Positions 1-6,761 of a DNA stretch of 59,379 bases are shown here, piece after piece. Source of the stretch: Gemmatimonadaceae bacterium (lineage in GTDB: Bacteria > Gemmatimonadota > Gemmatimonadetes > Gemmatimonadales > Gemmatimonadaceae). Location of the stretch: NCBI GenBank assembly GCA_019752115.1, contig JAIEMN010000020.1, positions 202,267-261,645 on the forward strand. The letters run 5' to 3'. The notes under the pieces are model-generated. The model saw nothing but the letters and a program-made list of their open reading frames with translations. It did not search any database and was not told where the DNA came from. Positions within the stretch are counted from its first letter, which is position 1, and each line of letters begins with the position of its first letter. Both the position numbers and the translations under genes were made by a program.

Positions 1-644
1 ATCTTGTCGTCCACGCGACTGATGATCGGGCGCGTGCGCGGGATCTTCACGAAGCCAGCGGTATCCAGCACGCGCGTCTGCAGGTTGACGCGCACCACCG
101 CCATCGAGTCGGGGACTTCCACCTGCGGCGTGTTGCCGGCACCGGGCCCGCCCGACATGCGCATCTGCACATTGGGCATCCCGCGGTATACCAGATGGCC
201 GTTGCTGTAGTACGCGCCGAGGCCCGCCGAGAGCATCATGGCGTCCTGCGCGCGCGGCACACTCATGGTGCGCCCGAGCTTCCCCTGCGGATCGATCACC
301 AGCATGGAGAGTGACGCCGGGTCCACGAACAACGTGGAGTCGCCGCGAAAGGCGATGAGACTGCCCGGGCGCGGGCCGTAGGCATTGGCCGTGCTTGGCG
401 TCGAGTCGGCCACGACCGAGACGATCTTCATCGCGGAGTCGAGCAGCAGCACGCGCCGGCTCACGATGTCATTCACCAGCAAGCGACCGCCGGGGAGCGC
501 GCGGACGTTGGTGACCAGGCCGATGGAGTCGGTGGTGGTGGCGAGCGCGGGGCCAAGCTGGCGAATCGCCGGCCGCGACTGCGCGCCGGCCGTGGCCGCT
601 ACGCCGAGGGCGAGCGCGCCAAGGATGGATCGGGTGAACGTCAT
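1..644 (-). CDS. Exported beta-propeller-like protein, C-terminal part beyond window edge
   Basis: The reverse-strand frame is open from an ATG at 642-644 to the window edge, giving the first 214 codons. The start MTFTRSILGALALG followed by a small-residue stretch ending AGAQS looks like a Sec signal peptide with cleavage near residue 20. The mature part is a run of short hydrophobic strands with Gly/Asp turns (for example LPGGRLLVNDI, RVLLLDSAMKI and SMLVIDPQGKLG), the pattern of NHL or six-bladed propeller proteins. It lies about 100 bp downstream of the receptor gene on the same strand, so the two may be co-transcribed. No catalytic motif is visible and the family call is by pattern only. 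Confidence 0.6.
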   Translation of the reverse strand, partial: MTFTRSILGALALGVAATAGAQSRPAIRQLGPALATTTDSIGLVTNVRALPGGRLLVNDIVSRRVLLLDSAMKIVSVVADSTPSTANAYGPRPGSLIAFRGDSTLFVDPASLSMLVIDPQGKLGRTMSVPRAQDAMMLSAGLGAYYSNGHLVYRGMPNVQMRMSGGPGAGNTPQVEVPDSMAVVRVNLQTRVLDTAGFVKIPRTRPIISRVDDK

Positions 645-728
645 GGAGAGACGGGGAAGGAGAGAGAAAGACGGCTGCATGGAATATGCGCCGGTCGGGG
701 TTGGAGTTTGGGACACCGTCATCAAATA

Positions 729-756
729 AGGGTCATCGCATGAGGGTCATCGCATG
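729..756. repeat. Tandem 14-bp duplication at the receptor stop codon
   Basis: The unit AGGGTCATCGCATG occurs twice back to back (729-742 and 743-756). The stop codon of the receptor gene lies in the second plus-strand copy (TGA complement at 747-749); the other copy would repeat the last codons if read through. Confidence 0.7.
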
Positions 757-3700
757 ATCACCTGCGTCATGGCGCCCATGCCACCGGCCATCATCATGCC
801 ACCGGCACCCATGAAGCCACCGCCGCTGCCGGCGGTACCGGAGCGGATGGATTTGAGATAGCGATCGTCGAGTGCCGTGGCGATGAACGGGGGAAGCTGC
901 CGGAGCTGCGCCTTCGTGAGCAGCTTCTTCACCGCCGGCGCATACCCGCGCAGGATGTCGATGCTCGCCTCACGCGCCCGCACATACTTCACGTAGATCT
1001 CGTCGTGGCTGAAGTCGTTCGGGAGTGCGGCGTACGCCTTGGCCAGCGGCGACCAGATCGAGTCGAGCCGCACCGTGAAGCGGCGGTTCATCGTGGCGAG
1101 GCTGTCGGCCTGATCGGCGCTCAGCTTGAGCGTGTCCTGATCACGCAGGATCGTCGCCAGCGGATTCGGCACGCCGCCGGTGCCGAACTGCGCCTTGATG
1201 ATCGCCTCCTGCATCTTCACGCCCTCGGTGCGACGGCCGCGATCGAGCGACTGCGTGAGCAGCTGCCGTTCGCGCGTGGGGCCGATGTCGTAGCGGAGCT
1301 GCGCCGTAATGGTGACCGGCGTGCGGAACTGCTGGAACTGCGGGTTGGTCGCGCCGAAGCGCTGGTTCACTTCGTACTTGAAGCGCCTGGTGATCGGATC
1401 GAACCCGCGCACGTACAGCAGCGACTGATCGAGGAACGGCGTCTGCCCCCACCCCTTGAGGTTGTCCTGCCCGTTGACGAGCAGGTCGGCGGTGCCGAGC
1501 GGGTTCGAGACCGTAAAGGTGAGCGTGGCGCGCTGCGGTAAACGCAGCTTGAGCGGGTTGAACGACACGCCCAGGCTCGCCGTCTGCTGCCACGGCCCCT
1601 GACAGCTGTTGCGCGCGGCCAGTGTGCCGAGCTGGCTGGTGAGGCACGACTTGGCCACGCGCGAGCCACCGGCGAGCAGGCTCTGCATGCTGCTGGCGAG
1701 CGTCGCGTCGTTGGCACTGGCGGGACTGAAGACGAACGCGCGGTCGTTGCTGTAGCCGTCGCCGTTCACGTCGCCGGCGATGCTGGGGGTGAACGGCGTG
1801 CCCGAGCGCACCTGGCCGAACCAGCTGAGGCGTACGAAGTCGAACGCATTGTAGGTGAAGCCGTACGTGAACTGATGGCGCGAATCAAAGCTCGAGCGCG
1901 ACCAGCCGATGGCGTTCGGATCACCCACGGTGCTCGTGAAGCCGCGGAACTGTTCGCGCACGTTGCCATACGTGTAGCTCGCGTTCCAGGTGAAGTTCGA
2001 GCTGAAGGTCATGGGCGACAGGCGCACGCTGAACTGGGCGCTGCGCGACGCCAGATCGCTGCGCTGTTCGGTGACGCGCTGGAACTGGCTCGACACGCGC
2101 CCGTCGGCCGCCGCGATCCCGCCGGTGACCGGCACGATGCTCGTGGGGAGCACGAACACCGGGCGGTTGCCCTCGTTGTCGAGGGCAAAGCGCGTCGTGC
2201 CGGCAAAGTTGCGGTCCACGAAGCTCGCCTGATTGGTGTTGAGCGAGTACGTGGCGTCGAACGTGGCGTTCAGGCGGTTGCGCAGGATCGGGCCGCTCCA
2301 GCTCAGATTCGAGCGGACGCTGCGCGAGGGGATGTAGTCCTTGGCGAAGAGCGTCACGTTGGGCGCGCTGTTGCTGAACACACTGCCCGTGGTGCCGTCG
2401 GCGCAGCGTGTGGGAATGCGCGACGGATCGGTGTAGGCGTTCCAATCGGGCGTGGGCGTTGCAGCGCCCACGCAGGCGAGCTGCTGAATGGCGCTCGCGA
2501 GGCCGGTGTTGTCGATCGCCGAGCCGATGAGCGTGCTCTGCGGCGTATTCTGGAAGAGCCCGACGCCACCGCGCACCACGGCGCGCGGGCCGCGGAAGGC
2601 ACCAGCGAAGGCGCCGATCTGCGGAGCGGTGCCATACTGCCAGGAGAAACCGGCGCGCGGGCTCACAAAGACGCCGTTGGGCACCAGATCATTACGCACG
2701 CCGAACTGCTGCTCGATGGCGGTGTTGCGCACCGGCGTGTCGGTGAAGCGATTGCCGTCCACGCGCACGCCGTACTGGAACTGCAGACGATCGGTGCGGC
2801 GATACGAGTCGCCCAGCGAGATGGCGCCGATGACCTGGCTCGTGCTGCGCTCGCGCGGCGACAGCGTGCGCGTGAAGCTCACCGGAATGCCCGCCTGCAG
2901 ATCGCTCAGCGAGTTGTAGGTGAAGGTGCCGAGGCGGTTCACCGTCTGATCCTGCGCGGCACCCTCACGGCGCACTTCGGTGCCGAGCTTGAGGCGATGC
3001 TTGTTGTTGCCGCTGAACCACGAGAGCGTGTTCATCGCCTGCACGCCGGTGGTGGTCTGCGACGTGCCGAGGAACTGATTGCCGCCAAAGCTCAGCAGCT
3101 GCACGCCGTTCGTGCCATCGGCAAAGGTCGAGTTCACGCGCACCCGACCGCCCGGGAGGTCCACCAGCGGGTCGCCGTGGCTCTCGGCGCGATTGGCGCT
3201 GATGTTCGTTTCGGTGAGCACGCCCACACCGCGCAGCGTGAGATAGCTGCTGTGACGCGCCTGCACGCCGGCGTTCACGCTTGTGCGTGAGGCCGATGTG
3301 GTGGGGAGCGACGTAGTGAGCGGCACCGCCGGATTGTTCTTCTGCCAGCTGCCGTTGACGGTGAGGTTGTACGCCGTACCGCTCGTGCTCGACGGCGGCG
3401 CGAAGTCGATTGCGCCCAGCACCGAGCCCTGGTCGCCCAGTCGGCTCGACGGCACACCGCCGGCGCTCAGCGGCACCCGGTTGGCGTTCAGAATGCTCTG
3501 CAGGCGCGTCACCGAGTCCACCGCCACGCCGGTGGCCTGCAGCCCAACGGGCGAGGTGTTGAGCAGCGTCTGCAGATCGTTGCTGCGACGGCCGAGCTGA
3601 TACGACAGGGCGTAGAACGCCTTGTCGAAGACCAGCGGACCGCTCACGCTGCCGCCGAGCGAGCCATTGGTGTACTTCTGCCCCTGCGCCTGCGCCGCGC

Positions 3701-4490
3701 GATCGGTCCACTGCAGCTGCGGCGCGTCGCCCACAAAGGAGAGCGAGCGGCTCGAGAAGTTGGAGCCGCCACGCGTGCGCAGCTGGAACTGGCCGCCGCT
3801 GAATCCGCCGCGCGACACATCGTACGGGCTCGTGGCCAGTGAGCTGAAGACGCTCGCATCACGCGGCAGACCGGCGCCGCCGAAGAGCATGCCGTTGAGC
3901 GTCGTCTGGTTCTGATCGGCGCCGAGTCCGAGCACCGAGAAGCCGTTGGCGCCACCATCCTGCCCCGGCACGAGCTGCACACCGGGAAGCGTCGCCGCCA
4001 TCGCTGCCAGATCGTTCATCTGATCGGGGGGCAACGCGGGATTGTTGGTCTGAATGGCCTTTTCGGTCCCGCTGATGTCCTGGTTCGCTTCACCGCGCGA
4101 CACCTTCTGTCGCTCGGCGGTGACCTTCATGGCATCGAGGACCGCGCCGACCTTGGTGAGCTTCGCATCGGCCAGCAGGACGTCTTCGTCGGCGGCGCGC
4201 TTCACTTCAAAGCGCTTCTGCCCGTAGCCGACCGCGTTGAGGGTGACCATGTAGTCGCCATCCCCATTGGGGAAGGTGACGGTGAAGCGCCCCTGCCGGT
4301 CGGTGCGGGTGGTGCGATTCACGTTCCCCGAGATGCTCGTGATGATGACGGCAACATTCTCGAGGGGTTCGTTGTCCGTGCTGGTGATGCGGCCACGGAT
4401 GACGTCGACCTGCTGCGCACCCACCGGCGGGGCGGCGACGCCCAGGCAGGCGAGCAGGACAACGAGGAGATATCGGAAGCGACGCGACAC
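747..4490 (-). CDS. Oar-like TonB-dependent receptor with C-terminal Spy/CpxP-like extension
   Basis: 1247 residues. Residues 1-26 form a signal peptide ending PPVGAQQ. Residues about 30-115 are a carboxypeptidase-regulatory-like Ig fold (VIRGRITSTDNEPLENVAV). Residues about 150-250 resemble a plug (LPGVQLVPGQDGG, TLNGMLFGGAG). A long beta-barrel follows to about residue 1090, ending ITAQLRYDIG, a usual barrel end. Unlike typical members, about 155 further residues follow: a helical region with two LTxxQ-like motifs (LSADQADSL and LTKAQLRQLP), as in the periplasmic Spy/CpxP family, and a Gly/Met-rich tail. No TonB box is obvious. It probably takes up or senses a large substrate at the outer membrane; the substrate is unknown. 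The downstream propeller gene may be a partner. Confidence 0.8.
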   Translation of the reverse strand: MSRRFRYLLVVLLACLGVAAPPVGAQQVDVIRGRITSTDNEPLENVAVIITSISGNVNRTTRTDRQGRFTVTFPNGDGDYMVTLNAVGYGQKRFEVKRAADEDVLLADAKLTKVGAVLDAMKVTAERQKVSRGEANQDISGTEKAIQTNNPALPPDQMNDLAAMAATLPGVQLVPGQDGGANGFSVLGLGADQNQTTLNGMLFGGAGLPRDASVFSSLATSPYDVSRGGFSGGQFQLRTRGGSNFSSRSLSFVGDAPQLQWTDRAAQAQGQKYTNGSLGGSVSGPLVFDKAFYALSYQLGRRSNDLQTLLNTSPVGLQATGVAVDSVTRLQSILNANRVPLSAGGVPSSRLGDQGSVLGAIDFAPPSSTSGTAYNLTVNGSWQKNNPAVPLTTSLPTTSASRTSVNAGVQARHSSYLTLRGVGVLTETNISANRAESHGDPLVDLPGGRVRVNSTFADGTNGVQLLSFGGNQFLGTSQTTTGVQAMNTLSWFSGNNKHRLKLGTEVRREGAAQDQTVNRLGTFTYNSLSDLQAGIPVSFTRTLSPRERSTSQVIGAISLGDSYRRTDRLQFQYGVRVDGNRFTDTPVRNTAIEQQFGVRNDLVPNGVFVSPRAGFSWQYGTAPQIGAFAGAFRGPRAVVRGGVGLFQNTPQSTLIGSAIDNTGLASAIQQLACVGAATPTPDWNAYTDPSRIPTRCADGTTGSVFSNSAPNVTLFAKDYIPSRSVRSNLSWSGPILRNRLNATFDATYSLNTNQASFVDRNFAGTTRFALDNEGNRPVFVLPTSIVPVTGGIAAADGRVSSQFQRVTEQRSDLASRSAQFSVRLSPMTFSSNFTWNASYTYGNVREQFRGFTSTVGDPNAIGWSRSSFDSRHQFTYGFTYNAFDFVRLSWFGQVRSGTPFTPSIAGDVNGDGYSNDRAFVFSPASANDATLASSMQSLLAGGSRVAKSCLTSQLGTLAARNSCQGPWQQTASLGVSFNPLKLRLPQRATLTFTVSNPLGTADLLVNGQDNLKGWGQTPFLDQSLLYVRGFDPITRRFKYEVNQRFGATNPQFQQFRTPVTITAQLRYDIGPTRERQLLTQSLDRGRRTEGVKMQEAIIKAQFGTGGVPNPLATILRDQDTLKLSADQADSLATMNRRFTVRLDSIWSPLAKAYAALPNDFSHDEIYVKYVRAREASIDILRGYAPAVKKLLTKAQLRQLPPFIATALDDRYLKSIRSGTAGSGGGFMGAGGMMMAGGMGAMTQVIMR

Positions 4491-4604
4491 GTCGGGAGGG
4501 CTTGAGGGACGAGCGGGAACCTGCAGGAGGTACGCCTTGGAGGGGGCTGGCGTTTCGACACCACTGGGTTTGGGGGTGGTTTCCTTGAGATGGGGGAAAA
4601 GCGG

Positions 4605-4709
4605 AACCCCCGAGAGCTCAGTGGGCAGAATTTCAGGGGGAAGAGCTCAGGACTGCGGCAGTCCTGAGCTCTTCCCCCTGACGTTCTCCCCCCTGAGCTC
4701 TCGGGGGTT
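4605..4709. repeat. Long two-tier intergenic palindrome (CAGGGGG family)
   Basis: An inner perfect inverted repeat of 24 bp per arm (4633-4656 and 4658-4681) has only one unpaired central base. An outer 17-bp perfect pair (4605-4621 and 4693-4709) begins AACCCCCGAGAGCTCAG. It lies between the receptor start (4490) and the murB stop (4749), both on the minus strand. A weaker hairpin, CGTCTG with CAGACG, follows at about 4720. There is no T-tract, so it is not a standard intrinsic terminator. The 4491-4748 gap holds nothing else I recognise. Confidence 0.9.
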
Positions 4710-4748
4710 ACTGACCTCCGACGTCTGATGGCAGACGGCAGATTCGGC

Positions 4749-5678
4749 TCAGAACTCCCCAATCATCCCAATCTCCGTCTCCAACTCATACCCGAACTTC
4801 TCCCGCACACACTGCTGCGCATGCGCGATCAGCGCCCGCACATCCGCCGCGGTGGCGGCGCCGAGGTTCACGAGGATGTTGGCGTGGATATGCGAGATCT
4901 GGGCATCTCCCACGCGATAGCCCTTGAGGCCGCACTGGTCGATGAGGCGACCGGCGCCGATACCTTCGATCTTCTTGAAGACCGAGCCCGCGCTCGGATG
5001 CACCTGCAGCCACGGATGGCGGGAGCCGCGCCAGGAGAGATTCTCCTGCAGAATCCGATGCAGCACCGCCGGGTCCTGCTTCGTGAGCTGAAAGCGCGCG
5101 CTCAACACGATGTCGCGGCGGTGATGAAAGACCGTGTCGTCGTAACCGAACTGGATATAGTCCGCGTCAACGGTCTTCCGCTCACCCTCTTCGGTGAGGA
5201 TGTCGCAGCTGGTGAACGCTTCGGCGATGAACATCGTGCGTTCGCGTTCAGGCGCCGGCGACAGAAAGTGCAGGTTCTGCCAGAGCGCGCCGCCTACCGT
5301 GCTCGGGATGCCGATGTAATGCTCGAGCCCTGACCAGCCGGCGCGCGCGGTTTCGAGGACGAGATCCTGCACCACGGCGCCGCTTTCGCTCCACAGTTCG
5401 CCGGTGCCGCTCAGGGTGTGTGCGGCGGCGCGATTGCGAATGACGAGGCCGCGAACGCCCTTGTCGCCCACGAGGATGTTGGCGCCCAGGCCGAGCACGA
5501 ACCACGGCAGGCTCGCGGCCTTTGCGGCGCTGACGGCGGCGGCGAGATCGTCGGCGCTGGTGGCCTCGTAGAGCCAGTCGGCGGGACCCCCGATCTTGAA
5601 GGTGGTGTAGGGGGCGAGTGGCGCGTTCGCGTGGAGGCGCGTGACGTCGAGAGCGCTGAGTGACGCAGGGAGAGTCAT
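4749..5678 (-). CDS. murB: UDP-N-acetylenolpyruvoylglucosamine reductase
   Basis: 309 residues, usual for MurB. It reduces UDP-GlcNAc-enolpyruvate to UDP-MurNAc with NADPH and FAD in peptidoglycan precursor synthesis in the cytoplasm. FAD-binding motifs are clear: YTTFKIGGPA near residue 25, LGLGANILV and the IGIPSTVGGALWQN segment. The C-terminal substrate domain has the Ser-containing HPSAGSVFKK and GDAQISHIHANILVN. The start ATG lies only 4 bp after the stop of the upstream PIN-toxin gene, so murB is probably transcribed with the toxin-antitoxin pair. No other mur or fts gene is adjacent. Confidence 0.95.
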   Translation of the reverse strand: MTLPASLSALDVTRLHANAPLAPYTTFKIGGPADWLYEATSADDLAAAVSAAKAASLPWFVLGLGANILVGDKGVRGLVIRNRAAAHTLSGTGELWSESGAVVQDLVLETARAGWSGLEHYIGIPSTVGGALWQNLHFLSPAPERERTMFIAEAFTSCDILTEEGERKTVDADYIQFGYDDTVFHHRRDIVLSARFQLTKQDPAVLHRILQENLSWRGSRHPWLQVHPSAGSVFKKIEGIGAGRLIDQCGLKGYRVGDAQISHIHANILVNLGAATAADVRALIAHAQQCVREKFGYELETEIGMIGEF

Positions 5679-5682
5679 GCGA

Positions 5683-6129
5683 TCAAATGGAAGCAGGCGT
5701 CACAGGGAGTCCGGCGAGGTGTGCGACCTCGCGGACACGACGATCGAGTGAGAGCAGCTCGATGGCACCAAACTGCCGCGCGGCCTCGAGCGCCGTCGCC
5801 ACGTGCATCGCATCGAGCGTACGAATCGGCGGGCCAGCGAACGCACCGGACGCACGCTCGAGGACGTCGTCATCGAGCGAAAACACGATCCAGCTACTGG
5901 CAAGCTGACTCAGATAGTGCTGGAGTGCGAGCGACTCGACCGGCGTCAGACGACCCTGATACACCGCTCGGTGAACGGCGCGTTGACACTCCACGAGTGT
6001 CAGCGCCGAGGTGATCACGCGGGAGGCCTCGGCCACGGACTGACGAACCACGTCCGCCTGAACGGGCTCATTGAACAGCCACGCAAGGAGTGCACTCGTT
6101 TCGAGATAGGTGGTGCGTTGCAGAATCAC
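5683..6129 (-). CDS. VapC-type PIN-domain toxin
   Basis: 148 residues from a GTG at 6127-6129. I prefer this to a frame extension upstream because the extension reads backward through the antitoxin end. The PIN fold acidic residues are present: YLETSALLAWL at the N-terminus (Glu in place of the usual first Asp), TLVECQRA, RTLDAMHVATAL and SLDRRVREVA. These proteins are Mg-dependent ribonucleases that cut tRNA or rRNA and are held inactive by a cognate antitoxin. The antitoxin stop (6138) lies just upstream, with 8 bp between them. The toxin stop is 4 bp before murB. Confidence 0.85.
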   Translation of the reverse strand: MILQRTTYLETSALLAWLFNEPVQADVVRQSVAEASRVITSALTLVECQRAVHRAVYQGRLTPVESLALQHYLSQLASSWIVFSLDDDVLERASGAFAGPPIRTLDAMHVATALEAARQFGAIELLSLDRRVREVAHLAGLPVTPASI

Positions 6130-6137
6130 GAGGGGCC

Positions 6138-6431
6138 TCAGCGATCGTCGCGATCTTCGGCCAACAGCTCCGCCGCCGTGCCCGGTGGGACGTGAACCGG
6201 GCTGGGCTCGTAATCCCACTTCGGCTTCTCAGCGAGCCGTAGGATGCCCTTGGCGGCCAGCTCGGCGAGCTTCTGATCGACGGGCGAGAGCGGAGCGGCC
6301 GAGAGTCCCGGCTGCCGCAGCTCGGCGATTACCCGACCGCGATCGGTGACGAGGACGGTCTCGCCGCCCTGGACCTCACGGAGGACCTGGCTGAGATGCG
6401 TCTTGAGTTCGCGGATGCCGACGGTGCGCAT
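6138..6431 (-). CDS. Phd/YefM-family antitoxin
   Basis: 97 residues. The N-terminal MRTVGIRELKTHLSQVL and GGETVLVTDRGRVIAEL are the typical Phd/YefM DNA-binding fold. The C-terminal 45 residues (KLAELAAKGILRLAEK, then an acidic tail) would form the toxin-neutralising part. It precedes the PIN toxin in the same operon. Members usually repress their own promoter. The possible operators nearby are the palindrome at 6459-6638 and the repeats at 6651-6689. Confidence 0.88.
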   Translation of the reverse strand: MRTVGIRELKTHLSQVLREVQGGETVLVTDRGRVIAELRQPGLSAAPLSPVDQKLAELAAKGILRLAEKPKWDYEPSPVHVPPGTAAELLAEDRDDR

Positions 6432-6458
6432 GACTTCCTGCCGATGGGATGTGTTTGT

Positions 6459-6638
6459 CGGACCTCAGACCTCGGAGCCCCGATCAGGCTTCCGACCTCG
6501 GTCTCGCCGGCGGACGTCGGACCCTGGCCTCAGGATTCAGCCATCGGTCCGGAGGTCGAAATTCGGATGTCTGCACCGCGATGTCCGATGGCGAGACCGA
6601 GGTCCGAGGCGCGATCGGGCCCTGAGGTCTGAGGTCCG
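6459..6638. repeat. Long imperfect intergenic palindrome between divergent genes
   Basis: The arms pair in blocks: CGGACCTCAGACCTC (6459-6473) with its exact complement at 6624-6638, and GACCTCGGTCTCGCC (6494-6508) with 6590-6604. It occupies most of the 330-bp divergent gap between the antitoxin (minus, start 6431) and the kinase (plus, start 6762). It is therefore upstream of both genes and cannot be a 3-prime terminator. Words such as CCGACCTCGG resemble the GGACAACTATGGA family at 36745-37045. Confidence 0.85.
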
Positions 6639-6650
6639 ATCCTGGATCAA

Positions 6651-6689
6651 TGTAGTCACGTGTGACTACATCTGCCATGATGTGGTCAC
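6651..6689. promoter_or_regulatory. Inverted operator-like site with a third half-site
   Basis: TGTAGTCAC (6651-6659), a 2-bp spacer, then the exact inverse GTGACTACA (6662-6670). A third near-copy TGTGGTCAC starts at 6681, 30 bp from the first and so on the same helix face. It lies about 75-110 bp before the kinase ATG and 220 bp before the antitoxin ATG. The binding protein is unknown; the antitoxin or an unlinked regulator are both possible. Confidence 0.5.
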
Positions 6690-6761
6690 TCGGGGCATCC
6701 TGCGCATTGGCCGGGCCCGCTCGCGGGGCGTATCCTAGGGCTGAACCGCCAGCCCCCTTCT

